From Nemopilema nomurai (taxonomy: Eukaryota; Cnidaria; Scyphozoa; Rhizostomeae; Rhizostomatidae), in NCBI GenBank assembly GCA_003864495.1, contig ML133386.1:62001-126000 (forward strand): a stretch of DNA of 64,000 nt, in the 5' to 3' direction. Numbering within the stretch: the stretch's first letter is position 1; every line of letters starts with the position of its first letter. This document shows, in pieces, positions 1 to 15,300 of the stretch. The position numbers were made by a program, and so were the translations under genes. The notes beneath the pieces are model-generated. The model was not told where the DNA came from. It did not search any database and saw only the letters and a program-made list of their open reading frames with translations.

Positions 1-302
1 TCGAGTTAATGCTGTTATATACTTGCAATCATATTCGTTCTATTTTCTACACTTTTGACGAAAGATCCACGAGAGTCAGCCACAATGTGCTTTCAATTAC
101 AACAGAGCCCGAATAGAATATAAAATCACGATTTATATCTCGAAAACATGGTCGCTGCTTATAGCAGAACGAACTGTGGTCAGCCAAAGTTGCCACTTCT
201 TGTATTGCGCAACAGAACAGCTATGGTGTCATTTCTACAACGATCTACCTAAAAATATACATCATGCTTAAAGGTGTATTTAAAAGAAACATAGAAGCAA
301 AC

Positions 303-3300
303 CTTTTCGAATTCAATGAAACCATAGCACAAAGAATCCCCTGTTTTGTGGTCTCGTATAATCTCACAACTGCAAAAAATCAATGCTCTTTGAATGAATG
401 TTTGCGCGTGTCTGGAATTCTAAAGGCATGCTTGAGAATTTTTATTGACAGCGGCACCCTTTCCTCCAAGTATTCTTACAAGAGATATTCTGACAGAAAT
501 CAGGATTTCATTGTAAGATGCTACCTTGGTTTGAAACAGCGATAAGGTTTTCACTCTAGTTCCTCGCATTTCTTTCAAAAAATGTCAACATTGATGTTTA
601 GTGAAAATTGGATAACATTGATATAGGTGAAACCATCTCTCGGAGAAGTTCACTCAAACCGAACCTTTATTTATATAATAGTTGTTGCTCTATTAATATT
701 TTTTATTATCAGCTTCATATTAATACAATTGATCAATTTAATAGACGATATAATAACTGCAAAATTACAAGAAAGCAGTATCTGGGAATAAGAACATTTA
801 TTAAAAGCAAATCTCAGAACATCGTTAACAGCATTGGACAGAATAAACATATCCTAAACAGCTGACAAAAACAACAGAAAACTAATAATGTTGTCTTAGA
901 TACAAGTAAACATCCTTGCACTCCACAGGACTGTGAAATTAATCAACACCTGGCGAAACACACGAATAATATGATGTGTTTTTGTGGACCTAGTAATTAA
1001 AACCTTCTCTAAACTCCATAGCATTGATGAAAGACTAGAGGATCCAGCATTATGGAAAAATTGTTGTGGGATGCGCACCATATATTCGGTGTTAAGCCCA
1101 AACGGCGATGACGTCAGACACGACAAACTTAAGCCAGTGTATGATTTACTGCTGTTCCAATTAAATTGCGAGCCAATATCAACGACAAGGTTCAAATAGA
1201 AAAAATCTCATTTTCTTCGAACAAGGGATTATTGATTATCGTCTTCGTCAGTGAATGTGAATAAACCAATAGCGTGGTCCAATTTCATATCACGTGATGT
1301 CAGCGCTCTATAAAAGGTCTCTAGTCTCAACTTGTTTGATCGATAGAACATGTCCTTATCGTTGTTTAGTGTCAGTCCAGTCCTAATGAATAATTGCTCC
1401 ATCACAGCTGCTGAGAATTTGGCTGTGGATGAGGCGCTGGTACGAAGATGCAGATTGATCCAAAGTTTCATTTGTGCAGATTCAGATGATTATCATATCC
1501 TATTTTTGCAGAAGAGTCAGAGGATGGCCGAGCACACAGCAAGTCTGAAATACAATGCTGACAGACCAAAGTCTTTCACGCTCCAGGCTTTGTCTTGCAA
1601 TGTTCAAAATAAGCCTAGTGTTCCTGATTCTTAGGGGTTGTGTGGTCGAAGGTTGGTGTAAGAGAAGTTGCTCCCGAACTGACTTCCCAAACCAAATGTT
1701 TGAAATACAACAGCAAATGCATGACAGTATCCGGTCCAGTTGATGACCCAAACAACAAAACGAAGCTACTCCAGCTGCAAAATGACCAATGTAGGTAGAA
1801 TATCAGGCACGTCCCTCGCTGGTGATTAGGGATCTTTAACTTGTGAGAGTAAAGCTCTCTTACTAGGCATTGCCTTAGCCATATCAATTCGTCATGGGCA
1901 TTTTGGATTAAAACCCCGTGGCTAAAGCACAGCCAGTAGCAAAGCCTTTTTAAAGAGAAATATCTTTCATCAACCCTCAGGCTTCGTTTGCTGTAAACGT
2001 TAGTCCGTATTTTAGCAATATTTGGGCAAAGAGCCTAAGACCCAAAGGTAAACAACACGGAAACTTGAATTTTTATTTCTGTGTTGCATAACAAAGATTT
2101 TCGATTATGAAATATTACTATTTTTTTAATGGAAAAATCCCCTCCGGAGTTAACCACAAGAGTTTGCTGTTAATGTCAATTCAAATATTGATATATTATA
2201 ACCTATGAAGATATGAAATTCAAACAACATTCTCTAATGAATTTATGATCTTAAGCCTGGCATTTATATCACAACGACGAATCAGTACAACAACAACAAC
2301 ACCATTTACATACCTAATCGAATAACAAAAAATGCCGCCAAATCTTTTGAACATATACAAAAAAAATTATAGTGACTATCGGTAATGGATTCAGAGAAAC
2401 GACTATATTTTATTCGTAGAAATATCATTTCATGCCACATCATCTCGATAAACACACTTGCGTATGTGCTTAGATTATTATACAAATACTATATCTTTTT
2501 CATAATACTAACTTTGATACTTTATGGTAAGCCAGTCCTCATCTTTGTTGTCAGTTACATATTTAGTTATTTATTCATTGACAGGTAAGAATTGGGATTC
2601 TTATAGAGGTAGGCCGGGTTTTGAAAAGAGGGCATCACGAGAACGCCTAGAAATGCAATAACTAAAAACACCTCTTAGAATACCGAACATTTCTATATTG
2701 CTTCACATCACCTCTGCATATTACCCCACCTGCCAAACCAAGAAACTCCTTAAAAAAAATGCTGAAAAGTTGGATGAATGACATAAAAATTATAAGAAAA
2801 AATAGCAATTACAAATAGCTTCTCGTTCTATAGAAATTCATGAATTATTGGTGCTGAGCTGGGAAAGGTCGAATAAGCCATGTAAACTTGCATCAGTATT
2901 GCAACGCTTTTGGGAACTGGGGATAGCACGTGCCATTCGAACCACATTGCAGTGTTTAAACGTGAGCATGGGAAAGCATCGGGCGGCCCGGAAAGCATTA
3001 TTTGATGGGCAGAACGTTAATGACCCGTGACATCATAAATGACACAATCTGTAGATGATCTTTAAATAGAAGAATCGCTTGTTACAGGTGGCAAGAACTG
3101 CGGGTTACACAAAGGCACCATGGAAGCAGCGCCAATACAAACTAAAGTGGCTTTATTGAATTGATAACACCAAATGCAGGTTAAACATACAGTTAATTTG
3201 CCACGTTGCTGGCGATTGAAATAGATTTTCTTCAAAACCTCCGTAATCATAAACTTTCAAATTTGATTGGACTGTTTCATAAATTATAAAAAACAATTTG

Positions 3301-6300
3301 GCTTTTGCCAGGTAGTTATCCACTTTGCAGTTAATGTGGCTGGGAAATCGGACACTTCTTGCAAAACTATAGCAAAACACAGACGGACATTTAATGAATT
3401 TGATGTATAACAAAAGCAATATAACAAAAAACTGCTTGCTGGCGAAGAAGCCTAGAAGGTAATACAACACAATGGGCTGATACAAGTGTACAAAAAATAG
3501 ATAATATGCAACAAAAAGAAATATAAAATGATGTTGTTTTAATGATCAAAAATGTTCTTCGAAAACAATTCAACACGAGACAATCAATGCGAGATTATAA
3601 ATGAGGTGCCCAAAATCAATTCTCTGTATATTGCGCAAGCGTATGAATCAAGAAGAAATATCATATCAATATCAAGAAGACGCCAACTGTAATATGGAGA
3701 CAATAGCATCTGTTTTGCAATACAGTTATTGGCTGATGCTGATAACATGCCTGATTACTATAGAATATATGTGTGACCAGGTCATTGAACTAAGCATCCC
3801 AGCTTATCAAATTACCTTGCTAGAAAGCACCGCAAGGAAAACAAATCCTATCCCCTCATCTTCTGCATGGATTCGGTGTGTTGATATCCTGGCAATGCGA
3901 CAGCCCTGTTGCCACACTGTCAGCTGACCGTGACAAATGTCCATTTAGAGCACATGTGCTTTGTCACAGATGCGGTCTACTTTTAGTCCGAGTCGATGCC
4001 CTGGAAGTCATTTCCTAAGGTCATACCGAAGCTTCGTGAATAGAGCGACAGAAATTTCCCGCCAAGAAAGAGAACAGGCACAGTGAAACTGAACGCAGCT
4101 AAAACGCAGACCATACCAGCTGCAAATTTCCCTGGAAGCGTTCTTGGAACAATGTCTCCATAACCGAGGGGAATTATAGTCTGTATTGCCCACCAGACAG
4201 AATCGGGGATGCTTGTAAATTGAGTGTTCGTCGAAGCAGACTGTTCAGCGTAATACACTAGGCTTGCGTAAGCTAGGGAGGACATTGCAACGGCCAGTAC
4301 CATCGTAATGACGTCAACAACGCAGTCTGATAAAATGCGGAACACTACTTGGAGTCTTTTAGACTGTCGCCGAACGCGAAGTAGACGCAAGACCCGGAAC
4401 GCCCTGACAGCCTGTAAAAAGGTCATCGAGGAGTGTTCGGTCAAGTTGAGGAACTGGAACACGAGGTAGGGCAGCACGGATATCGCGTCGATCAAGTTAA
4501 TCGTAGATACGAAGAAGCGCGTTTTGATAGGAGAAACTAGGAACCTCAGTAACAGTTCAACGAGGAAGAATATGTTCAAGACAAAATCGATAGAAAAGAT
4601 TTCCCCTCGAAACTCCAGCTCCGGAAGGGTTTGAAAACACCCCAGCAAGACTGAACAAAATATAGAACATAAACGATGGTTGCGTAGACTGCAGCAGGCT
4701 TAGACGACTGAGGGTTCTCCAAAAACTGCCAAACGGATTCCTGAGTGTCGTAATTAAACTCGTAAATTGGCGTAAAGTCTTCTAGCACGAGGCCTTCCCG
4801 CTCCTTCATTTTGCGAATGTCTTTTTCTGGAATGTCGAAATAGCGACAGGTTTCTTCGAAGTCATCAGCGGGCAGCGACGGAGGTCGGGTAAGGATGCCG
4901 TTTGACTGGTAATAAAACAGTATTGCATCGAAGGAGATTGCGCTGCAGTGCAGCAGGATCATGTTGGCCTTGGTTTTGGCGAGAGTCTGGCGTTTGCTTC
5001 GCGAACCAAGAAGGGTCGTCGGGAACCGTCGTAACGTCGATTCGAGAGTCTCGTAATAAACGCCGCGCACGCTTAATTGAACCCTGTTGCTATTCATTCT
5101 CAGCTTTGAGATTGCACTCGGTCGAATGGAAACTCCTCACTAAAAAGCGTCGTCCCTTTCGTCAAGGACTTCGATCGAATAACCAACTCCAAGCGGATTT
5201 TACAATGTCACGAACGCTAGATAGACTACGCCGAATAGAAATTGACCTTCAATTGTAAACAACTTCAGGACAAGTTTTGCGTTGAAACGAACTCAATACA
5301 ACAGTAGCTTCGATAAAACGCAGTTGTATTGTCAGAACATTCTCCATGCGACTGATTGGACCCGCGTTTTGTTAGCACGTAGCCGTCATAGACAGAGCGA
5401 CTCTAAATTAGTTCACGCGACAATCAGTTGGCTGAGTTGGACAAAAGCCACCAACGTCACTTCCCTGATACACACACTTGAACCATCGCCAACAGACAGA
5501 GGTACAGATCGCCTAATTCCCGGCCTCAGCAACACAGATAATCACCTTCCGGGTTCAGATCCCTGGCAAGTGGCTGTTTGCGGGAAACTCTGTCTGGATC
5601 CATTGACGACGTCTGTCAACTATGTGACAACGCGCACGGGACAACAATCTCATCCAAAATCCCGGCAATGACTCGCAATGACTCGCAATGACTAGGTAAA
5701 AAAGATCGTCAACATAGAATCCTCGTTTGATACTAGCCACTGCTGTTAAATGGATTTCAAGTTGCATTTGTATAAACCATCATAGTTTGTTTTTCTCGTC
5801 GTTTCTGAATCGTTTTGCTCACGTGGAGACTTTATCAATCAGAGCACATCCAAACTCCAGTGAACAGCCATACAGCAGAAACATCAATCATTCTTGTCCA
5901 CTGTAAAATATTTGAACTGCAAGTTGGTAAAATCTTGAAGTGTCTGCAATCCAGTCTTGAATTTGACAACCCAACAATTTTACTAATAAACGCGCAAATA
6001 TTTGATCGCAAATCTTCGCGACTATCACCAAATTACCCGAGTATCACCAGTCTTAATTTGATTGAAACGCTCTTCTAATAAAAATCATTTGATAATTCAC
6101 TCGAAAACGTTCGTCGGTAAAAGGTGGCCACCTGTTTGAGTGGTGTCCGGGCGAAACAACGCGTAAAATGAATTTCAATTAAAGTCGAGGCGGAGAAAAC
6201 ATCTTGAGCATTAGATTATTTAAAACGAAAGAAGACAAACAGCAAAATGAATAGATCATACAGCACTCCAATAGTGGCATAATATTTAGTTTGTTCTCTG

Positions 6301-9300
6301 CAAACATGATTGGAATCACGATTCGCGGAAATGTACTCGATCAAGAAGCTATGGTGGAACAATGGACGAATCTCAAACCAAACAACAACAATTCATTTAT
6401 CGTACTTCATTCCTTATCGAGCTTTGAATTTAATTGCTGTAGGTAAATTATTTCAACGAACAAAAATATCAGGTCACAGGAGCACCGGGTTGTTTGAGAA
6501 AATTATGAGGCTTTACTTTCTTTCTGTTGAAGAGCTTACCAAATTAGCGAATAACTCAGCGAAACTAAGGTAATTGTGTCCAGACAGATGAAAAGCAACT
6601 TTGCATTGAAGGAGCTGATGGTTTAAAGGGTCTTTCTACCAACTTAGCAACTGTTGTCATAGTAAGGTCTGAAAACACGCTCACGAAATAAGGACTAGCG
6701 GGCCCTTTGCAGTTGCATAACAAACCATGATGTATTGCACAAAACACTGAAAACAATGTCTTCTACACTTTGAGGAATGAAACATGAAACAATAACTTCC
6801 CAAAACATTGCCGATATCGCAAACTAAATGTATTTGGTGCAAAACCTGTACTGGGTGTCATTGTCCTCCATCATTCACACAACTGGTGTGGAAAGTTGGG
6901 TTAAAGAGTGTAACCAGCCTGATTCAGTTGCAATCGTGAACACTTGTTGGCAATGGTTGGAACGATCTGCACTCCAAATGGTACTTGAAACACCTGCTCT
7001 AGAAGGATGACACCAAAGTGGATTGATTGTGAGCGGAAAACTTCGAATCGGTGACAGGGGTGCCACGTAGCCAGTGAAAACGAGCTGCCGATTGCAACAC
7101 CGCGGGAATGCTTTTGAGGCACTCTACCGCATTCATGCTTCTTTCGAACAGCACAATAATCTTCGGCGCTCTTTGGAGGATTCTACTTTGCAAAACTCGC
7201 TCTCGCGTTGTGTAACACATAAATTAATATTTAATTTGCGCTTCCTTCGTTTATTTCCAAGAGTCTGTTTCTCGCGATGATTGCAGGTTACTCCTAGTTC
7301 CAGAAGGCTGGTAGCAGACAAATTCCCATGTGAGATGCAAAATATTTCGGAATGTCTCTAATCACTTTTTTTCTTATGACGTCACTGCCCGTACACACCC
7401 TGAGTACTAACAGGCTGCTGATGCCGTTCCAGGGTATCAATCCGGCGTATTTTGCAACATAGTGCTGTTGATGTTGTTAGAAATGCGATGGTCCTGTCTT
7501 GACGGTGTTTTTCACAATCCGCCTCTCCTTGTTTATTGGTTTGTGCTGTCAATCAAAGCAACATTCTATTGTGATGGAATGGATAAGCCCGGTACGAAGA
7601 GCATCTTGTATAAAAAGGGCTTGCCTGTAGTTTCCAAAGCAAAATCGTAGCGATTGTACTTATTTTTGTGGGAAGATACTGTTGCGAACCAAGCGTTCAT
7701 CGTGTTAGAATCTCAACAAAGCACCAGCATTTGATTCGAATCGATAATTTATAAGCAACAAGCTGTTTACATGCCAATTCGGTTCTCAATTCAAAACCTA
7801 CGCTATTATGCTTCTTCCTACGCTAATCAACGTCCACTCTCTGATGACACGTTGGTCTTTTCTTACAAGAGGCGTGGGGCGAAGTCTCCAATAGATACAA
7901 AATAAAATTGTGCTACTTTCGGATTTTTTAGAATCGAAAGAGTTAAATATGTTTGGTTGCACTGTTGATAGGAGCGCATAGCATGCAGACATCGAAAACA
8001 AGTGAGCAGGCGATTAGATGGATATGTTAATTAACTGTTGCAAAAATGAAAAATCGAATTTGCCAAGAACAATGAAAGTGTAAGGCTTTCAAAAACAACG
8101 TGAAATGCAAATGATGACTAAATAATTCGCGGTAATGGGTTTGTAGGGCGAACGAGGCTGCGCAATCACCTCGAGGCTGCGCATGCCCTCAAATTCAATT
8201 ATCTTCTAATTCAAGTCGTATTTCAGCCCCCAAACCAAACAGGGGTCTGCAAACGAAGCACTTTCAAAGTTTTGGGGGATTTCTGGTACACGTTTTCTGA
8301 TAATGTCTTTGTTAAAAGGGAAAATCACTTCAGTTGGTGCAAAGAGAAGTGCTAATTGAAAAGAATAGACTTTTACACATAGATTTTGATAAAGCAATAA
8401 AAAAGAGTTGAAAGGCTTAAAGCAGAAAGTTATAAGTTGTGTAATCAAACGTTATTAAAATCTTTCAGAAGATTCAGATTCTCAGATCCTTCAACTAGAA
8501 AGGTCTATTAATTACTTTCACGATTAGCAATCCAATTGTTTTATTTGAAATCCAGACTAAAAGTCATTCCGATAATTAGCTTAGAAAACATTTTTCTCGA
8601 GACAAAACAGCTTGATGCTTTGGAAAACAAAGCACCATGTAAAATCGCTTTTTCTTATTATGATTAATTCTGTTTTTGTAAAAAGGCGCTTGAGATCAAA
8701 TTAAGAGAAATAATTAAGGCCTTATACCAGATTTTAGGGAATAAAGAAGGCAGCGCAAATCGACTAATGTTACTTCAACAATTTAATCTCTTTTAAGTCC
8801 GCTGATCGCTGCGATTTCTAGACAGACCTTCTCCCTATTGGCGGATGTAAATGTGCACACAGCTCGTCTAGAGGCTAGGCCGGGTGACAATGAAGTTACA
8901 GTTTTAATCACGGGATTAACTGGAGTCTACAAAGATGATTTGTCTCAATAAAAATCCTCGCTAAAATTAAACCAAAAATATGATCAAATCAGTTGTATTA
9001 AAGACGAAATTATGATTTTTCGGGAGCCAGAGCAATAAGACAGCAACTTCAGCACAAAAAGGTTTTTTCACAATGCCTGTGATTTTATGACACAATGAAA
9101 AGGCTGGATTTTTAATCAGCTTCCTTCAATATTATGACGTCAACTGATTTTATAACATTATAATTGGAATCGAATCACCAATTGTTGGCCAATTCAATCT
9201 GCATTCGAAAAGACACGTCGTTTTTCTATCATAACTATCAATCGAAAATAACAATTTCTTCGCATTTTGAACAATTGAAATTTCGAGAAAACTGCCGATC

Positions 9301-12300
9301 AATTTTTTCAAGGAATCATCAAATAGAAACGAGGAAAAAATTTTAAGTCATTTCATTTGAAGTTATGCGAATCAAGTATATATTAGGTTAAGGACAATAA
9401 CAGTTTCAAAAGTATCAATTGTGATCGCAAGGCACATAGCAGCGTTGTTGAACAAGCAAAATGAGATCTTCTTTCTACAAACCAACCAATGTGTCAAAAA
9501 TGCCTGTTTAGTTGCTCACTAAAAACATGGACAGTCTTATAAGTCACACAGTGTCTTATATAATTCACTACTTTACCATACTCGAGAGACTTTGAAAAAG
9601 ATAAATCCACTTCTATTCCTTTCCGATGCCGTTCTTTTTAACTCACGAACAAATGTTTGAACATTAAGGAAAATTATGAAAAATAATGATAATCTCCAAA
9701 AACGTCTAATCTGGGAACAACTGTTACTAAAACTCTAAAAAAGAACAAAATGTAAGTGACAACAATTGTGGTGCAAGTAAGCGCAAAAATTATAAACTAT
9801 GCTCAAGAAATGCTCAGCACCTGTCATGAAATACGAAAGAGCAGACAAAGCAGTCATGCAGTGATTACGAAGCAGCGAATGTGATCGCATGGCTAATAAT
9901 CGTGATTATGATTCACGTGATTATGATTCACGTGATTGTGATCGATGATTGAGGATGATCAAGCAAGACTAAAGAATGCTCTATGTATCTTGATAATCAG
10001 TTACGGAACGAAGAAACACTTCACTCAAGATTTAAGAAACTCTTGACTTCAGAGTCAAGAAACACCTGTCTTTAGAATAAAGAAACGCTTGACTTCAGAG
10101 TAAAGAAACACTTGTCTTCAGAATAAAGAAACGCTTGACTTCAGAATAAAGAAACGCTTGACTTCAGAATAAAGAAACACTTGACTTCAGAGTAAAGAAA
10201 CACTTGACTTCAGAATAAAGAAACACTTGACTTCAGAGTAAAGAAACACTTGACTTCAGAATAAAGAAACGCTTGACATCAGAGTGAAGAAACGCTTGAC
10301 TTCAGAGTAAAGAAACACTTGACTTCAGAGCAAAGAAACACTTGACTTCAGAATAGAGAAACGCCTGACTTCCGATTAAAGAAACAATCACTCAGACTTG
10401 AATGAATTCTGCACCAGTTAACGACCATGACCGACGGGTAGGCGCAGTGATTGCCTCCATCTGAAAGGCTGCGGTCATTGTTGCGTTTCAAAACAATGTC
10501 TCAAAAGAGGTCGCAGTACCAGCTATCGGGCTAAATATTTACTGAAAGCAATTAAAAATCGTCAAATATTTCTAAAAATGAAAATAATACGGAGGAAGAA
10601 ATGAAAGAACTAAATGTGTTTAGGCATCAAGAACGGGTTGTTTAAGCGTTATAGCTTCTATGAAAAGATTCATAAAACGGATTTCTAAGAAAACAGCCCC
10701 TTTGGACAAGCAAAGCCTTAACCCTAAAAACATTTTATAATGAAGAACCAGTGAGGACTGCCTAGAGCATTCTAGCAGGCACCTTACTGTTCACTAACTA
10801 CTCGATAAGCTCAAAGAGGTGAACACAAGAAAGTATAACTTTCGGTACTTTTTTCAAATCCAATAAGAAAATTGCAATAATATTAGTCAACCGCAAAACA
10901 AGATTCCGTTAATGTACTGTCTTATTTGAAATAAAACATAGTTTTAGTAAGTCCAGGCCTCCGTCAAGACATTTCCAACAAAAGTCGAAATATGAAAGAG
11001 AGGGTAAGAAGAGGATCTTGTGTCATTGAAACCGAACTATCTACAAAGCCTCTGCCCACAGTACAAATACAGTCAAATCTACAATCACAAGCATTTGATT
11101 GTTAATCTCGCATATTTGTAACACCCAAATCTTACGGTGCCGGCGAAAGCGCTATAGGATACATGTATAGTTATCTAAATAAAAGTTTACAGAGAGAAAA
11201 AATAAACTCAAATTTTTGCGACTGGATAGAGATGAAGCAGGTTCCGAAAGAATCAATCTTTGGCCCATTGCTTTTAAACATGTACACGAATGATCTCTTT
11301 GGATTTTAACAAAAGCAACTTATGCAACTATGCAGATGGTAATACCATTTGGCTGTCAAGTACTGATTCGAATGAACTAACTTACGGCTTAGAATCGTAG
11401 GCAGCGATACCTAATAACAGGCATTGGTGGAAATATCCCAGAGTTCAATTGCCATGAAAGCAAGATTAAAACGCTTAGGCCGATCGATCCAATATTAAGG
11501 AGAATAAAATTCAAATAAATGGTTCAAAGAAGAAAACAAGGGTATTAACATTGGAACGCTTACTTCGATTAGCAGAGCGTATTTAAGAACTTTGTAAAGA
11601 CGCTTTGCAAAATGAAAACGCTATAGCTAGGTATGTTTCGTATATGGATTAATCTAAGCGGATCCTTTTAATGAAAACATCCATATTATCGTAGTTCCAT
11701 CATTGTTCTCCTATCTAGATGTTTTGCAATTGGAAAAGTAAAACCCAGATAAACAGGATTCATAAAAGTGTTTCTTAGAATAGTTTATGATGATCAAAAA
11801 TCAACTTTTGAACATTTTTAATAAACAATATAACAATAAATTTGCAAAAAACAATTGATAATATATGGCGATAGAGTTTATAATACATCTAACAGCCTAA
11901 ATCAATACTTGATCGGTGAAAAATTTTCCTTAAATGACTGTTCATTTTGACTAAATGTTTGACTGCTATGAACAGCTTCACAGACTGGCATATCACAGCA
12001 AATTTGTAACTTATTTAGTTTTATCTGGCTTTGAGAGATTTGAAACACTGAAACTCTCACAGACAAAAACATTGCCGAATTGCACGGGAAAAGTTACCTG
12101 TGGCCTAATCATGGGGAAATTTTTTTGTCCGATATATGTAGATGACAATTTTGTTGATCTACAAGCTTTGAGATATCCTTACCTAGTGTCATAGCAATTG
12201 AACATATTTCATTACGCTATCCGAAGGTATTTAGCTATGAAGTCGGAATTCCGTTATCGCTAGTGTTCTTAATATGAAGAAATGACGCGTAAAAGCAAAA

Positions 12301-15300
12301 AAAATCCTCATACTGTGAAGATTAAAAGACAAAAAATTCTCCATTATGTCAAAAGATGCCCAATATTTATCCAAGTGTCTTGAGATTGAGTACTTTACTT
12401 CAAATTTCACCAAAATACTTTCGCCATCGAAAATACGAAGGCACTCTAAAGTAGACTCACACGAATGTGATCAGATAGTGATTATCAATGGTTGACAATA
12501 ATTGATAACAGAGGTGATATAAACTGCAATATTGATGGTCAATGTCATCAAGGGTGATCGTGATAACGACTGATGATAGTGATGATAATGATCGGTGATT
12601 ATCATGACACAGATCATGATCAAGGCGATGAAGATAAGCTATAGCAATTACTGATGACAGTAGCGGTAATGATCGGGAATCATGATGGCAAGGATAATCA
12701 TTTTGGGCATCATTAAAACGTGATCGTGCGATTGCTAATCATGATAACAAAGACGGCCAAAGTTGATTTTGACCATTACTGATAATAGCAGTTGCAATGA
12801 CAGGTAATCGTGGTGACAGAGATGATTAAGATTGATCGCGATGATTATTAGCGGTGATGACAGTGATTAGTGATCACGGAAACAAAGTTAAAGTAGCTAA
12901 TCACGGCAATATGAAGTGACTGCTGCAAGGATGTCGTACGTTACATGATGATGACAGAGTTGACGATATTCTTGTTGACAATATGACAATAATGAAAACG
13001 ACATCGGATAGTGTGCTCGCAAATTCATTCTAAAGAAGGTGAACTTGAGCAAACATTTGAATTCAGTCTGCAGGTACTGCGTTCGCTGCAATGAGAAAGA
13101 GCGAGGCGTGTAGAGTCGCTATTGATGAAATTATGAAATAAAGAAATAGAGACCAAGCAGCTAGAGATGTGAGCAGGCAGGAGGCCGGTGCTAAACTTCG
13201 ATTTAAACACATGAAATTGCTGTTGTGATGACCATTTGTTATCAGACTGAAGAACAGCAGGAAATGTTTAGGGTTATTTTAGAGTTGCAGGCGGTAACAT
13301 GGCAAACGCACATCACAGTGAACATAAAGTTGATCTAAAGGCATAGGCCATCTAGTCAAGTTTTAAAAACAAAACATGGGATTACGATTCAAAAGCAAGA
13401 ACTACTTAAAAAGTAAAATCTCCTTCTTTTGTTTAAGAAAGTACGCCACTTGTGAATAGTGGATTGGGTTTTGTAAAAAGGCGAGAAACCTAATTAAGGA
13501 AGTGAAAGATCTTAAACTTGTTACCAATAACTTTATTTTTCAAGTGCAAAAGTATAAATACAGACGAACGATCTGTTGTTTGCAAGTTGACAAGAGATGA
13601 CTCTCAAGTAGGGAACATCAATTATGGATGCGTCAAAAGTCCTAGCAGCGCTTTTTTTCTTGTGACAACAACAATAATCAACTAAGTGAACAATTGTTTA
13701 TGTTGACCTGGAGATGGTGCGTAGGTGAATTGTCTGCAATTCGCGACTTGATTTGAAGAACTGCTGATTCTGACATAGACGGAATGCTCTAGAGCTCCAT
13801 TTTCATCTACGTGAGTCAGCTTTCATTTTCACTTTCCGCGAGTCTGTGTTGTAAATAAATATTCTTGAAAATGTTCATGACATCAGTAAGGTATGACGAA
13901 TGGTAAAACAGCGCTTTGGCCGTTTATTAGTTAGGCACGTTAGACCGCTATGAATGTCCATTGCCCGGTTGCACTGACATAGCTACAAAGCATGTGAAAA
14001 GCGATCTTTTAGGAGAATAGGAGGGAGTTGAACAGGCGTGAATATATGAACCAACTGTACGTGCCTCAAGCTCCAAAGGCAATCAGATATTGTTCGCATT
14101 GAGAATAGAGGTATATTTCTGGACCGCGAACTATTTCTATAGTACATAAGCTAACCAAACCATAAGACAAAATCTAGATTCAACACGCCTTCTTCAAATG
14201 GCAAGCAGAAAGGACAGGCCTAACGATGACAATTCTACACAGCTGCAGATTGGTTCTCTATAAACATTCTAAGCTCACTTCGCAGTGATGCGACTCGTGA
14301 CACTACACCAGTCTCCAAATAATCCTACCATAAATCTACCAGAAAGCACTCTTTACCCAGTGTGTTTTTAATTCGTTTTGCTTTGGAGCATAACGAAACT
14401 GCTTTTGCTATTCCTGATGGAAAAATTTCAGAAATGGAGATCTCTTTCAGTGATGAAAAACTTTGGCCACAGGGCCAGGTTCCTTTCAAGAAAAAATCCA
14501 GTTAGCCATCAGTTTGGTACGATAACGTCAATCTGAGAGAGCAAATAGAGAACTGTTGACATTGAATATGTTTTTCGATCGCGCATCTTGTAATCTTCCA
14601 AGAGAATTTCACACAACAGAGACACGGTTAAGTTTCAACGCAAGCACTGATAAATCGACCAACGTGATCCATTTGGCATTGCACTGGCCAGCCTCGGTTC
14701 CCTGCAGCCTCGGTCTCGGTACAGTTTTGAGGGGATTACCATGCAGATTACAGGCAATGCTTTTCTCGTTGGGGATTACCACTAGCATTCGAACTGACGT
14801 CCGCTTTTCTCATCAAATCAACTTACTAATAACTGGATGCCGGCAAGAAGAGGAACGATAAAGCCATTTCTCCTGCACAATAAAGCAATTGCTAAGACGT
14901 ATCACCACGAAAAGATAATCATGAGAATTCACAAATCCATTTGTTTCATTTCCAAAAGCTTGACGCATTCTTTCCTCAAAGTAAACTGTATTAAGACTAA
15001 ACCACATTATAAAAACTGAAAAGAACAACAACAATAATTGCTAAAAAGGATTTTCTTTTGAAAAAAAGTGCACTATGCATACGCGAAGAAGTCAAAGAAA
15101 GGCAAAGCATTTGGGAAACAAACGAAAAAACGGTTCAGCTTCATCATACAAGATATCTAAGTAGATTAGCGAGATCTGTTAGCGCTCGATTGCATTTAGG
15201 ATTAAAGTTTTCAAAGCGAACTGCAAAAATTGAAGATCTTGGCGAGTTGATGTTGCATCACATACCAGATGCACAGCTAAGGTAGTCTGAAACATTCATG

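Noticed and set aside
264..545. 93-codon plus-strand frame near the left edge
   Set aside because: It overlaps PPIL4 exon 9 on the opposite strand; the minus-strand reading fits the RRM and the splice sites.
4640..4680. Programmed -1 ribosomal frameshift in Kv gene 1
   Set aside because: There is no X-XXY-YYZ heptamer in the zero frame at the junction. A missing base in a T run is simpler.
4902..5258. 118-codon plus-strand frame across the start of Kv gene 1
   Set aside because: It is antisense to the conserved T1 coding sequence and matches no family.
9898..10386. CRISPR-like array
   Set aside because: The repeats are head-to-tail units with no unique spacers, and the window is animal nuclear DNA.
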